The translations under genes and the position numbers were made by a program. Of a DNA stretch of 64,000 nucleotides, positions 9,607 to 17,907 are shown piece after piece; positions within the stretch are counted from its first letter, which is position 1; each line of letters starts with the position of its first letter. The notes under the pieces are model-generated. The model saw only the letters and a list, made by a program, of their open reading frames with translations. It searched no databases and was not told the origin of the DNA. Source of the stretch: Lactococcus protaetiae (GTDB lineage Bacteria; Bacillota; Bacilli; Lactobacillales; Streptococcaceae); NCBI RefSeq assembly GCF_006965445.1, contig NZ_CP041356.1:310001-374000 (forward strand), written 5' to 3'.

Positions 9607-10344
9607 ATGTATACAGTTCATCAGGTTGCGGCGCTTTCTTGCGTAACCGTCAAGGCTTTGCACCATTATGACAAGATTGGCTTGCTTGTCCCAGCTACAC
9701 GCTCTGAGGCAGGTTATCGGCTTTATGATAAGGCAGATTTACAGCGCTTACAGGAAATTTTGTTTTACAAAGCACTGGATTTTTCACTGACAGATATTCA
9801 GAAAATGCTGTCAGCACCTCAGCAGCGACTGTCAAATTTGACCGCGCAGCGACGACTACTGACAGAAAAAATTCAGTACTTACAGACCTTGATTACGAGT
9901 CTTGACGAAACTATCTCCGCAGAAATTAAAGGAGAAAAAATGACAGAAATCGCACTATTCAAAGGTTTTAAGACAATTGACGAATGGAATCATGCTTTAC
10001 AGGAGCAAAATGAATATTTACAAAATGTTTATCAGACGCAGGTCAAAGTCGCGGATAGCGACCGTCAAAATTCACTGACAAAAGAAGCACAAAGCTTTAC
10101 ACAGCAAGTGATTACAGCATTACGCGCTGACAGACATCCGTCAGAACTGACAGAAATTGTACGCGCACATCTCGATTTTCAAAAAGCTTATCAGCTCCCT
10201 CATACTGCTGACAGCTTTGTCAAACAGACAGCATTTTTCTTGTCAGATGATTTTCATCGTAAAATGCTGGAAGACCAACAGGCAGGGCTTGCAGGCTATT
10301 TAGATGAAGTCGCTCAAGCTTATCAAAAGCAGGAAAATTCTTGA
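9607..10344 (+). CDS. MerR-family regulator with TipA-type ligand domain
   Basis: 245 aa. The N-terminal winged helix is typical of MerR (YTVHQVAALSCVTVKALHHYD, then RLYDKADLQRLQEIL), followed by a dimerising helix to about residue 105. The C-terminal half (about 120-240) resembles the TipAS/Mta domain that binds antibiotics in known members. The internal ATG at 9940, preceded by AAAGGAG, could give the ligand domain alone, as in tipA. Proposed role: drug-responsive autoactivator. DNA between 9780 and 10220 is unusually rich in the CTGACAG motif. Confidence 0.85.
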   Translation: MYTVHQVAALSCVTVKALHHYDKIGLLVPATRSEAGYRLYDKADLQRLQEILFYKALDFSLTDIQKMLSAPQQRLSNLTAQRRLLTEKIQYLQTLITSLDETISAEIKGEKMTEIALFKGFKTIDEWNHALQEQNEYLQNVYQTQVKVADSDRQNSLTKEAQSFTQQVITALRADRHPSELTEIVRAHLDFQKAYQLPHTADSFVKQTAFFLSDDFHRKMLEDQQAGLAGYLDEVAQAYQKQENS

Positions 10345-10366
10345 AAATTTTGTTAGAATATGAGCA

Positions 10367-10873
10367 ATGAAACATAAATTCCAAGAAATTGACATCGCTC
10401 ATTACCGCGACCTCGCCCAGCAAAAACAGAAAACGCACAAAAAATTTCTCACTGGACTTGCCAAAAAGCCACCGAAGAATCTTGACCGTGTCGCTCAATC
10501 TGTGCATGATGACGTTTTCCTTAAAATCGATTGCACTCTCTGCGCCAACTGCTGCAAGACCCTAGGACCACTATGGACGGAGGCTGATATAGAGCGCGTC
10601 GCTAAACATTTGCACATGAAACTACCCGACTTTGAAACTGCTTATCTGCGCATTGACGAGGATGGCGACAAAGTTTTTCAGACCATGCCTTGTCCCTTTT
10701 TGTCTACTAATAATCTCTGTAGTATTTACGAAGTTCGTCCCAAAGCTTGTCGCAAGTTTCCGCATACTGACAGAAAAAAGATTTACCAAATCAATCATCT
10801 GACCATAAAAAACACCTTGACTTGCCCTGCGGCTTATGAATTTGTAGAGGAATTATCGGAGAAAATAAAATAA
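10367..10873 (+). CDS. YkgJ-family cysteine-cluster protein
   Basis: 168 aa. Metal-binding cysteines are grouped as CTLCANCC (about residues 57-64), CPF and C in SIYEVRPKACRKFP (about 105-126), the pattern of the YkgJ/zinc- or iron-chelating family. The biochemical role of these proteins is not settled. The gene begins 22 bp after the MerR gene and probably shares its transcript. No signal peptide or membrane segment seen. Confidence 0.8.
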   Translation: MKHKFQEIDIAHYRDLAQQKQKTHKKFLTGLAKKPPKNLDRVAQSVHDDVFLKIDCTLCANCCKTLGPLWTEADIERVAKHLHMKLPDFETAYLRIDEDGDKVFQTMPCPFLSTNNLCSIYEVRPKACRKFPHTDRKKIYQINHLTIKNTLTCPAAYEFVEELSEKIK

Positions 10874-10908
10874 AACTTACTGACAGAAAGTTGTCAGTAA
10901 GTTTTTTA
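10873..10908 (+). terminator. Terminator after the YkgJ gene
   Basis: Perfect stem AAACTTACTGACA / TGTCAGTAAGTTT (10873-10885 and 10892-10904) followed by T residues, overlapping the stop codon of the upstream gene. On the other strand it also follows the valS tail fragment and could end the valS transcript. Confidence 0.85.
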
Positions 10909-10968
10909 TTAGTTTTCCAATTCCTCAATACGCTTCGCAACCGTATTAAATTTCTCCTGATACCTACG
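10909..10968 (-). pseudogene. Fragment of a second valS 3' end
   Basis: Read on the minus strand, this stretch encodes YQEKFNTVAKRIEELEN followed by TAA. The end of the intact ValS is [17 protein letters not shown]: same length, same register at the stop, about half the residues identical. It is therefore the tail of a different valS allele, cut off from its gene by a mosaic repeat and the intact gene. A partner fragment of a valS 5' end lies at 14178-14246. Confidence 0.7.
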
Positions 10969-11142
10969 CTTCGCTTCGGTGTCCGTTTGATTGCCATTTG
11001 GCTTGCCTCTATTCTTAGTGACTTAGAGATAGAGGACAAATGTCCTATGGTCATGCGAAGCTAGTCGCTATCTTCGCAACTTCTTTGCTACGCTGTCCAT
11101 TTACTTAGGCGCTAAAGCGCCAAGAGCAAAAGGCAATCCGCC
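10969..11142. repeat. Mosaic repeat between valS and the valS tail fragment
   Basis: Modules shared with other gaps: GTCCGTTTGATTGCCATTTG, a TAGTGACTTAGAGATAGAGG block, ATGGTCATGCGAAGCTAG, and the hairpin GGCGCTAAAGCGCC (11108-11121) next to AAGAGCAAAAGGC. It sits exactly between two non-identical valS 3' ends. Confidence 0.8.
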
Positions 11143-13794
11143 TTATTTTTTCAGTTCTTCAATTCGTGCCTGAGTGGCATTGAACTTATCAAGGTAATCC
11201 TGTAATTTTTCCTTTTCTTTCTGCACGACCTCAACCTTGGCATTGGCGACAAATTTCTCATTTGACAGCTTGCGGTTGACAAGGTCAAGCTCTTTTTGCC
11301 ATTTGGCAAGTTCTTTGTTCAAGCGCGCGATTTCTTCGTCAATGTTGATGAGTCCTGCAAGTGGCAGGTAAATTTCTGCGCCTGTGATGACCGCTGACAT
11401 GGCTTGTTCGGGCGCTGTCAGTTCCGCTGAAATTGTCAGTTCTGACGGATTGGCGAAGCGCACAATATAAAGTTTGACAGAGTTCAGGAAGTCTGCATTG
11501 TCAGATTTGACAAAAATTGGTACTTTCTTTGACAATGGCGTATTGACTTCCGCGCGAATATTTCGCACCGCGGTAATCAGCTCAATCAGCAGTGCGACTC
11601 CGTCAGATGCCTTTTCATCGTCAAATTCTGGGCGAACTGTCGGATAGTCTGCCACCACGATGGAGCCTGACGTATTTGGCAATTTTTCAAAAATTTCTTC
11701 CGTGAAGAAAGGCATAATCGGGTGCAACAAACGCAGCACATTGTCCAAAACGTGCAAGAGAACGCTTCTCGTTACATCTTTTTCTGCCTCATCATCACCG
11801 AACATGACTTCTTTTGTCAGCTCCAAATACCAGTTGGCGAACTCGTCCCAAATGAAATTGTAGAGAATGTGACCCGCAACTCCGAACTCAAACTTGTCCA
11901 TCTGCTCAGTCACGCGCGCAACCGTGTCATTGAGCCGTGTCAAAATCCAGCGGTCAGTCACGTTGCCAACTTTTCCAGCTGACAGTTCTGTCAGTACTGA
12001 CGAAACCTTGTCAGCACTGATAGACTCTGCATTCATCAGAATATAACGGCTGACATTCCAAATCTTGTTAATGAAATTCCAAGCAGCATCCATCTTATCA
12101 TAGCTGAAACGCACGTCCTGACCAGGCGCAGAGCCATTTGACAGGAACCAGCGGAGCGCGTCCGTGCCATACTGCTCGATGACATCCATCGGATCAATCC
12201 CATTGCCGAGCGATTTCGACATCTTGCGCCCTTGCTCATCACGGATGAGGCCGTGAATCAGCGCACGCTCAAATGGCGATTGACCTGTAAACTCAAGCCC
12301 TTGGAAAATCATGCGTGACACCCAGAAAGGAATGATGTCATAGCCTGTCACGAGTGTGCTGGTTGGATAGTAACGTTTGAAGTCTTCCGCATTTTCATCA
12401 GGCCAGCCCATCGTGCTAAAAGGCCACAAAGCCGAGCTAAACCAAGTGTCCAGCACATCTTCTTCCTGTACCCAGCCGTCGCCCTCTGGTGCTTCCTCAC
12501 CAACATAAACCTCACCGTCCTTGTACCACGCTGGAATCTGATGACCCCACCAGAGCTGACGACTGATGACCCAGTCATGGACATTTTCCATCCATTGCAA
12601 ATAAGCATCGCCAAATCGTGGCGGATAGAAAGTTACGACATCATCTGTACCGTCTTCTTTGCGTTGATGCGCGATGGCATTTTTAGCCAGCCCGTCCATT
12701 TTTACAAACCACTGTTTAGACAAACGTGGCTCCACAATCACACCCGTCCGCTCAGAATGCCCTACTTCGTGATGAATCGGCTCGATTTTAACCAAAACCC
12801 CCAGCTTTTCAAACTCTGCCACCACTTTTTTGCGTGCTTCAAAACGGTCAAGCCCGTCATAGTCAGGTCCACAGAGTTCATTCATCGTGCCATCGGCATT
12901 CATGACATTCACCTGTGGCAAATCATGCCGCTGCCCAACCAAAAAGTCATTCGGATCATGCGCAGGCGTGATTTTCACGACACCTGTGCCCTTTTCCATA
13001 TCTGCGTGCTCGTCGCCAATGATCGGGATTTCCTTATTGATAATCGGCAAAATCACGGTTTTCCCGATGTATTTGTTGTAACGCTCATCCGCAGGATTGA
13101 CCGCCACCGCTGTGTCGCCAAAGAAAGTCTCAGGCCGTGTCGTTGCGACCTCCAGCACGATAGAACCGTCCGCAGAGGCATAATTCACATGATAAAAGGC
13201 GCCCTCCACATCCTTGTGAATGACCTCGATATCTGACAGCGCCGTCTGAGCTTTCGGATCCCAGTTGATGATTTTCTCGCCCTGATAAATCCAGCCTTTT
13301 TTGTAAAGCTCAACAAAAACCTTGCGCACCGCCTTGTTCAGCCCTTCATCAAGAGTGAAACGCTCACGGTCATAATCGACCGAAATACCCATTTTCGCCC
13401 ATTGTTGATGGATGGTCTCGGCATACTCATCTTTCCACTCCCACGCTTTTTCAAGGAACTTCTCACGTCCAAGGTCTTGCGGCAAAATTCCGTCTTCAGC
13501 CAAACGTGCGGCCACTTTCGCCTGCGTGGCAATTCCTGCGTGATCCATCCCTGGCAGCCACAGCGTGTCAAAGCCCTGCATCCGCTTTTGACGAATGATA
13601 ATATCTTGTAGCGTTGTATCCCAAGCGTGCCCTAAGTGGAGCTTACCCGTCACATTTGGCGGCGGAATCACAATGCTGTAAGGGTGCGCTTTTTTATCGC
13701 CACTCGGCTTAAAAACGCCTTGTGCCAACCATTTTTCATAGCGACCTTCTTCTACTTCTTTTGGGTTGAATTTTGTTGGTAGTTCTGTTGTCAT
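11143..13794 (-). CDS. valS: Valyl-tRNA synthetase
   Basis: About 883 aa from ATG at 13794, chosen over an upstream in-frame ATG (13809) because GAGGAGA sits just before it and family members begin MTxEL. Class I signatures: [14 protein letters not shown] near residue 50, the editing domain in the first half ([17 protein letters not shown], about 220), and KMSKSLGNG near 525. The C-terminal coiled-coil arm spans about 815-883. It charges tRNA-Val. A valine-type T-box lies five genes upstream and likely governs this transcript. Parts of another valS flank it on both sides. Confidence 0.97.
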   Translation of the reverse strand: MTTELPTKFNPKEVEEGRYEKWLAQGVFKPSGDKKAHPYSIVIPPPNVTGKLHLGHAWDTTLQDIIIRQKRMQGFDTLWLPGMDHAGIATQAKVAARLAEDGILPQDLGREKFLEKAWEWKDEYAETIHQQWAKMGISVDYDRERFTLDEGLNKAVRKVFVELYKKGWIYQGEKIINWDPKAQTALSDIEVIHKDVEGAFYHVNYASADGSIVLEVATTRPETFFGDTAVAVNPADERYNKYIGKTVILPIINKEIPIIGDEHADMEKGTGVVKITPAHDPNDFLVGQRHDLPQVNVMNADGTMNELCGPDYDGLDRFEARKKVVAEFEKLGVLVKIEPIHHEVGHSERTGVIVEPRLSKQWFVKMDGLAKNAIAHQRKEDGTDDVVTFYPPRFGDAYLQWMENVHDWVISRQLWWGHQIPAWYKDGEVYVGEEAPEGDGWVQEEDVLDTWFSSALWPFSTMGWPDENAEDFKRYYPTSTLVTGYDIIPFWVSRMIFQGLEFTGQSPFERALIHGLIRDEQGRKMSKSLGNGIDPMDVIEQYGTDALRWFLSNGSAPGQDVRFSYDKMDAAWNFINKIWNVSRYILMNAESISADKVSSVLTELSAGKVGNVTDRWILTRLNDTVARVTEQMDKFEFGVAGHILYNFIWDEFANWYLELTKEVMFGDDEAEKDVTRSVLLHVLDNVLRLLHPIMPFFTEEIFEKLPNTSGSIVVADYPTVRPEFDDEKASDGVALLIELITAVRNIRAEVNTPLSKKVPIFVKSDNADFLNSVKLYIVRFANPSELTISAELTAPEQAMSAVITGAEIYLPLAGLINIDEEIARLNKELAKWQKELDLVNRKLSNEKFVANAKVEVVQKEKEKLQDYLDKFNATQARIEELKK

Positions 13795-13795
13795 G

Positions 13796-14185
13796 TTATC
13801 TCTCCTCAATTATTTCGATGTTCAACTCTCGCCGACTAAATTTGACGACACCATTTTCTTCCACAAAATCATCTTCATAGCAAATATACATGACAAGTAA
13901 GCTTCCATCAGGTTTCAAATGGTGAGCGATGCAATAGCTCGTCGCATGATTGTCGCCAAATTTTACCTGACCATTAAAATGAAAGGTCTTTGTGAAATTT
14001 GACAGGGCGGATTTGATGCCGTCAAGGAGTTCAGCCTTGCTGTCAAAAATTTGACGCGTACCATCAGGCATGATTGTCACATTTTCAAAGCTGTCAGTAA
14101 AGAGTGCGACTTGTTTTTCGTGCTGCTTGCTGTCAGCGTAGAAAGCCCAATCATCAATCAGCTGTTTCATTTTAATTTCATTCAT
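13796..14185 (-). CDS. SnoaL/NTF2-like small protein
   Basis: About 129 aa from ATG at 14185 ([19 protein letters not shown]); the longer frame begins with TTG. The fold pattern fits the NTF2/SnoaL group of small dimeric pocket proteins (D..A...D, FTDSF, then a beta-rich half); no catalytic role can be assigned. Its ribosome site AGGAG lies inside the relic 5' end of a second valS, and its stop is 2 bp from the intact valS start. So it is wedged between two valS starts and probably arrived with the present valS. Confidence 0.65.
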   Translation of the reverse strand: MNEIKMKQLIDDWAFYADSKQHEKQVALFTDSFENVTIMPDGTRQIFDSKAELLDGIKSALSNFTKTFHFNGQVKFGDNHATSYCIAHHLKPDGSLLVMYICYEDDFVEENGVVKFSRRELNIEIIEER

Positions 14186-14246
14186 TTTCAAAGCTCCTTT
14201 TTTCAGTTTCTCGTGGGTTGAATTTTGGAGTTAGTTGTGTTGTCAT
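14178..14246 (-). pseudogene. Fragment of a second valS 5' end
   Basis: ATG at 14246, preceded by GAAAGAGATACATAAC, opens a 22-codon frame beginning MTTQLTPKFNPRETEK. The intact ValS begins [16 protein letters not shown]. Upstream bases (CATAACATGACAACA versus GATAACATGACAACA) also match. Homology fades after about 16 codons, where the SnoaL gene's ribosome site begins. Together with the tail fragment at 10909-10968 this marks both ends of a displaced valS. Confidence 0.75.
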
Positions 14247-14263
14247 GTTATGTATCTCTTTCA

Positions 14264-15163
14264 TTAATTATTATTCTTTTGGAAATCATAGGCTTGTTTA
14301 ACTAAACTTAAGAAATAGTTATAATCTGTTGATTCATCAAGCCTAATTTCATAATCTCCATTTCCTCTATGCCCTGTTTCAGACATATCTCTTGCTACGC
14401 GGTTTCCATCCTTAAGCGTACCTTTCTTCAAATTAAGTGTAACTCTCATATTTCTCGTAGTAAATTCTACATCCATAAAATTTGAAATTAATTTGAAGGC
14501 AATATAAACTTTTGTAGGAGCAACTTTTATATCCATATCCCAAGATGTTATTTCATCTCTCAACCTGAAATAAAGCTCTTTTACAGAATCATCAACTTTT
14601 TTCATAAAATCCTCCTCTGTTTTCACTGTAATCTGCCGCGAAACAGATGGAAATTTTATTGCTGATTCATAAGTCTTATTCACATAATCAATATCAATGA
14701 TATTTCCCTCATATCTGTTCACTGTCATCAAATCGAACGGAAGTTTTTTATTATTCATCGCTTCCCTCTGATGCTTATTAAATGCTGGAGCTACAAATAA
14801 CACTCTGGTCTGACTCCAATCAAATTCTTTCGGTTCTCTAAAAGACTTTTTGATATTGTTATACGCTAAAACTAATGATTCTTTATGAGATTCTGCGATA
14901 TTTAGATAAGCATAACCTTGATCAACAACACCGTCATTTTCTTTTCTCTTATATTCAACAATTAAAAAAGCATTATTTTCATTATCAAATAATAAACTAT
15001 CAAATCTAAAACCAGCAACCGTTAATTCCGAAGCAATGAAATCACAGTTGGGAAGAATATAGGACGTATTTTTTTCAAAAAATCTTTGTAAATCTTTTTC
15101 AAGTTTAAATTCTTGCTTTCTGATTCTACCACTTATTTTATCTTTTTCTATCTGATATAGCAT
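14264..15163 (-). CDS. Predicted nuclease-fold protein (DUF5655-like)
   Basis: 299 aa. The N-terminal half contains FRFDSLLFDNENNAFLIVEYK (about residues 53-73), which looks like the D..E.K core of PD-(D/E)XK nucleases. The C-terminal part (about 185-295) resembles the DUF5655 domain often found attached to them. Function unproven; relatives occur with restriction and other defence genes, but no methylase or helicase is next to it here. Lies in the T-box-led gene run, touching the SGNH gene and 17 bp before the valS relic. AT-rich compared with its neighbours, which hints at transfer. Confidence 0.65.
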   Translation of the reverse strand: MLYQIEKDKISGRIRKQEFKLEKDLQRFFEKNTSYILPNCDFIASELTVAGFRFDSLLFDNENNAFLIVEYKRKENDGVVDQGYAYLNIAESHKESLVLAYNNIKKSFREPKEFDWSQTRVLFVAPAFNKHQREAMNNKKLPFDLMTVNRYEGNIIDIDYVNKTYESAIKFPSVSRQITVKTEEDFMKKVDDSVKELYFRLRDEITSWDMDIKVAPTKVYIAFKLISNFMDVEFTTRNMRVTLNLKKGTLKDGNRVARDMSETGHRGNGDYEIRLDESTDYNYFLSLVKQAYDFQKNNN

Positions 15164-15721
15164 TTAATGCCTCTCCTTAATAAATTTCAAAATCTCCCCT
15201 ACCAAAATCTCATAACCAGCCTCCGTAAAATGCAAGCCATCAGGTCTTAATAACGAATTCGGCTCTGGAAAATCAGCCATTGCCTGAAAAATATCAATCA
15301 CAGGAAGTTGTTTTTCTTGCGCAAGGTCAAGAACGGCAGCTCTGAAAAGTTGAACCTCGGAAAGCTTGCTATAATGCGTAGGCTCAAGCTCATTGTAGTA
15401 GGGCGGCGTGATGAGGACGGTCTTGTCCGCACCCAGCTCGTCAATGATTTTGGTCAGATTTTGGCTATACTCGTCAGGTCGGATGAGATGATAGGGTGAA
15501 GCATCGTTGGCACCGAAGAAAACAAAGTTCAAGTCGGCATTTTCAGCTTTCACGTACTTAATCCGAAACTGTGCACCGTAGGTGTCGTCGCCGTTGATAC
15601 CGTGGAGTTTGACCTCGATTTGTGGCATTTTTTCTTCAATCAAGTCCTTCAAAATCAGTGGATTTTCTGCCATATAGCCATTTGTGATGGAATCTCCGAA
15701 AATTGTAATTTTCACGGTCAT
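15164..15721 (-). CDS. SGNH/GDSL-family esterase-lipase
   Basis: About 185 aa from ATG at 15721, preceded by AAGGGGAG; an upstream frame to 15784 overlaps the GNAT gene and is unlikely to be used. Block I is GDSITNGYM (Ser near residue 9), the Asn block is FGANDAS (about 70), and the C-terminal Asp/His pair is in PDGLHFTEAGY (about 160). No signal peptide, so probably cytoplasmic. Substrate unknown; the family deacylates small esters. Follows the GNAT gene by 7 bp. Confidence 0.85.
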   Translation of the reverse strand: MTVKITIFGDSITNGYMAENPLILKDLIEEKMPQIEVKLHGINGDDTYGAQFRIKYVKAENADLNFVFFGANDASPYHLIRPDEYSQNLTKIIDELGADKTVLITPPYYNELEPTHYSKLSEVQLFRAAVLDLAQEKQLPVIDIFQAMADFPEPNSLLRPDGLHFTEAGYEILVGEILKFIKERH

Positions 15722-15728
15722 CTCCCCT

Positions 15729-16205
15729 TTACTTTTCCAATTTATAAATGCACTCTGTAATCTCGTTTTGCCTTGCGGACGCATAACTCATCAGGCTGTC
15801 AGTACTGACAAATCCGTTTTTTTCTAAAACACGCTTGGAGGCAATGTTGTCAAAAGCAACTGAGGCAAAAATTGGACGTATTTTTATTTTTTCTATCAGC
15901 AACCTGACAGCTTCTGTCGTTATCCCTTGGTCAGCAAATGCTCTATCTATCCAATAAGTTATTTCTGGAAGTTCATCTTGCTCATATTTCCCAACCATTC
16001 CAACACTTTTTTCGTCCAATGTAATCACGTAAGCATTAATCGTTGAATCGTCAAAGCGTTGTTCCCACTTTTTAGAAAATTCATCAAAACTTTCTGGCTT
16101 TTCTTCTGGCATAAAAGCGGCTTGAAAGCGAGAGCTTTCATCAAGTTGCCATGAATAAAAAATTGGTAAATCTTCTTTTGTCATTGTTCTTAATGAGATT
16201 TTCAT
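15729..16205 (-). CDS. GNAT-family N-acetyltransferase
   Basis: 158 aa. Begins MKISLRTMTKEDLPIFYSW as many RimJ-like acetyltransferases do; the acetyl-CoA-binding part includes ITYWIDRAFADQGITTEAVRLL and ASKRVLEKNGF (about residues 90-135). First gene after the T-box leader, about 20 bp beyond its terminator, so its expression should respond to valine tRNA charging. Substrate cannot be predicted. Confidence 0.85.
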   Translation of the reverse strand: MKISLRTMTKEDLPIFYSWQLDESSRFQAAFMPEEKPESFDEFSKKWEQRFDDSTINAYVITLDEKSVGMVGKYEQDELPEITYWIDRAFADQGITTEAVRLLIEKIKIRPIFASVAFDNIASKRVLEKNGFVSTDSLMSYASARQNEITECIYKLEK

Positions 16206-16221
16206 ATTTTACTCACTTTCC

Positions 16222-16560
16222 GACAAAAAAACGCACGCAAACCTCCCACAAAATAGGACGCTCACGCGCGGTACCACCTAAATTCATACGTTATCGTATG
16301 CACTCTTTATTGTTTTAACTTCTGAGTTTTAAAGATGTTGCGCTTAAACATTTGTCCGTTTTCTCTAGTCGCTAAAGCGACTGATAAAAAGGCACGCGCG
16401 GTATCACCTAAATTTCTGTCAGTATGCTGACAGATGCTCATTGTTATTTTATTAATCTGAAATGATGCAACCTTCACAAAGTCTGATTGATAGTTTTCAG
16501 CATCCACTACCTCTCTTTAAATCTCGCTTTGTTACTCCTCATCAAGTTGTTTTCATTTTA
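16222..16560 (-). promoter_or_regulatory. T-box riboswitch with duplicated antiterminator core
   Basis: On the minus strand from about 16560: the T-box Stem I elements GAGGAGTAAC, AGAGAGG and GGATGCTGAAAAC, then a specifier loop reading GAAG-GTT-G, where GTT (16469-16471) would be a valine codon. Next comes a stem III made of CTGTCAGcataCTGACAG and a first T-box core TTTAGGTGATACCGCG (about 16393-16412). After a mosaic-repeat segment (16344-16390) a second stem III (CATACGATAACGTATG) and a second core TTTAGGTGGTACCGCG (16266-16281) follow, then a G/C-rich stem and a T7 run (16224-16230). Only the second core has an obvious terminator. Likely controls the operon ending in valS. Confidence 0.85.
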
Positions 16561-16577
16561 TCAGATTTTTTTGATTT

Positions 16578-17015
16578 TTACAAGGTTTTTTGCGGTTTAT
16601 CATTACCTGAAAATTTTCCTTTATCATGCATTAGCTCAATCCCATGTCGAATGAAATTGTGCTTCATGACAAACTGTAAAAGTGATTTGAATTTCTCTTC
16701 ATTCAAATCATAAGGTACTCGGAGAGAACCTTTTCCAACTTCAACGCCTTGGCGAATAAATGTCGCAAAATCTTCTGGCTCTAGTCCATCTGTACCATAA
16801 ATTCCAAGCCAATTTTTCTGCGCTTGAACAAGGAAAAGTTGTTGATTTGACTTTGTTGCAAGCTTTGGATAAAAGCCGGGCATATTGTAAGCCACACGTT
16901 CTTGTACTTCTGGATACATCTCATTAACCAGAGTTCTTGTCAATTGTAATCTTTCTAACTGACTTACTGACAGACTTTTGTCAGTAAAATATTCATCAAA
17001 ATCTTTTTTATCCAT
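16578..17015 (-). CDS. DUF1801-family protein (YdhG-like)
   Basis: 145 aa, single small domain: LNEMYPEVQERVAYNMPGFYPK region (about residues 30-52), LGIYG, and a C-terminal VGKGSLRVPYDL (about 92-103) typical of the DUF1801 family. Some relatives are called iron chaperones, but the role is not established. Shares its start with the end of the FBP gene (1-bp overlap), so the two are co-translated. Transcription probably ends before the T-box leader. Confidence 0.75.
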   Translation of the reverse strand: MDKKDFDEYFTDKSLSVSQLERLQLTRTLVNEMYPEVQERVAYNMPGFYPKLATKSNQQLFLVQAQKNWLGIYGTDGLEPEDFATFIRQGVEVGKGSLRVPYDLNEEKFKSLLQFVMKHNFIRHGIELMHDKGKFSGNDKPQKTL

Positions 17016-17632
17016 TATTTTTCTCTAATTATTTCTAAAAATTGTTGCAGACCTTGTATTGATTGAACTTGCTGGTTACATTTATCCGAGTCCAGACAAA
17101 TATAAGTTCCATTTTTTGTGTAAGTTCCATCAGCTCCCGTTTTCGTTACAGCCAAAAACTGAGTCACTATACTTGTTTTTTTGCAAATTGCGCAAATGTT
17201 TTTCATACTTCCCGACATTGTACCATAAAAACCGTGGCCATCAGCTGTCAGAATATACTTGCGACCGCTTGATACCTCATTCCAAGCGAAATAAGTTACC
17301 TCGCGCATATCCCAAAGTGTTGTTGCAGGGATTTTAAGTTTCTTAACTTTTTTAAAGATTTTTCTCATTTGATTTTCAGTCATCAATGGAAAAGGTTCTA
17401 TCAATGGTTTTAAATCAAGAAGTAATTTTTCAGCTTGTTCTCGTGAAAGTTTTGGGCTCTCAATTACTGACAGAAATTTTTCGATTTCTGGTAAGTCTGT
17501 CAGTGCCAAAATTTCACTAGCAACTTGCGCGTAAACAGCATCAACTGTAGATTTATCATTGACTGAGTGGTAAATATTAACCAAGTCAAAAGTAAGTGAT
17601 TTTATTCTATTATATTCATAAGGTTTTAACAT
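17015..17632 (-). CDS. FBP/FusB-family elongation factor G-binding protein
   Basis: About 205 aa from ATG at 17632 (MLKPYEYNRIKSLTFDLV), preceded by GAAAGGAAT. The helical N-terminal domain runs to about residue 125 and a C-terminal zinc finger has cysteines in CAICKK and CLDSDKC, as in FusB/FusC, which free EF-G from fusidic-acid-stalled ribosomes. Chromosomal relatives exist in many Firmicutes. A 17-codon leader peptide and several mutually exclusive stems precede it, matching what is known of translationally attenuated fusB. Whether it confers resistance or only ribosome rescue is open. Confidence 0.82.
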   Translation of the reverse strand: MLKPYEYNRIKSLTFDLVNIYHSVNDKSTVDAVYAQVASEILALTDLPEIEKFLSVIESPKLSREQAEKLLLDLKPLIEPFPLMTENQMRKIFKKVKKLKIPATTLWDMREVTYFAWNEVSSGRKYILTADGHGFYGTMSGSMKNICAICKKTSIVTQFLAVTKTGADGTYTKNGTYICLDSDKCNQQVQSIQGLQQFLEIIREK

Positions 17633-17841
17633 TTTTCTTATTCCTTTCTTATAGTTAGCCCACTCTAAAATCACCCTAAGATTGCTTAGAAATTTTTTGA
17701 CAAACTGAGGCGGAAGGACACCAGTTTACTTAGCGTAAGCCAAGGACGACAACGAAAGGTTGTCGGAAAATTTAAGTAAGATGGGAGGATTTTAGAGTGG
17801 ACTGGCTATATATCCGCAAAGAAATAAGACTTTGCGGTAAT
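17633..17841 (-). promoter_or_regulatory. Attenuator-like structured leader of the FBP gene
   Basis: Between leader peptide and gene: hairpin CCGCAAA / TTTGCGG (17814-17837), then a long imperfect inverted repeat whose outer arms are TAGAGTGG-type sequences (CACTCTAAAATC at 17661-17672, GATTTTAGAGTGG at 17788-17800), with an inner hairpin GACAACG / CGTTGTC. The last arm ends close to the GAAAGGAAT ribosome site of the FBP gene, so pairing could limit its translation. Confidence 0.5.
17650..17810. repeat. 161-bp imperfect inverted repeat (MITE-like or RNA structure)
   Basis: Left end TATAGTTAGCCCACTCTAAA and right end, read on the other strand, TATAGCCAGTCCACTCTAAA agree over some 45 bp inward with few mismatches. 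The size and inverted ends would fit a miniature transposable element, but the position in the leader of an attenuator-controlled gene fits an RNA switch just as well. Confidence 0.5.
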
Positions 17842-17895
17842 CTAAGCGAGAGCTCTTACCCGCACTTGATTACCAGTCATAAATTCTAATTTCAT
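17842..17895 (-). CDS. Leader peptide upstream of the FBP gene
   Basis: A 17-codon open frame, MKLEFMTGNQVRVRALA then TAG, with ribosome site GAAAGAA. It starts 13 bp after the stop of the DUF1912 gene. A second in-frame ATG gives MTGNQVRVRALA. The 3' half of the frame lies inside a stem (GGTAATC..GATTACC, 17836-17874; inner GAGCTC). Arginine-rich short peptides ahead of resistance genes are classical sites of drug-dependent ribosome stalling. Inferred, not proven. Confidence 0.6.
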   Translation of the reverse strand: MKLEFMTGNQVRVRALA

Positions 17896-17907
17896 TTTTA
17901 ATTCTTT

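Noticed and set aside
10909-10968. Tail fragment as the true end of the intact ValS after an intervening sequence
   Set aside because: The intact gene has its own complete C-terminal arm and stop; the two tails align with each other rather than following one another.
12541-13236. 231-codon frame on the plus strand
   Set aside because: Antisense to the conserved valS coding region, no ribosome site, histidine- and arginine-rich shadow translation.
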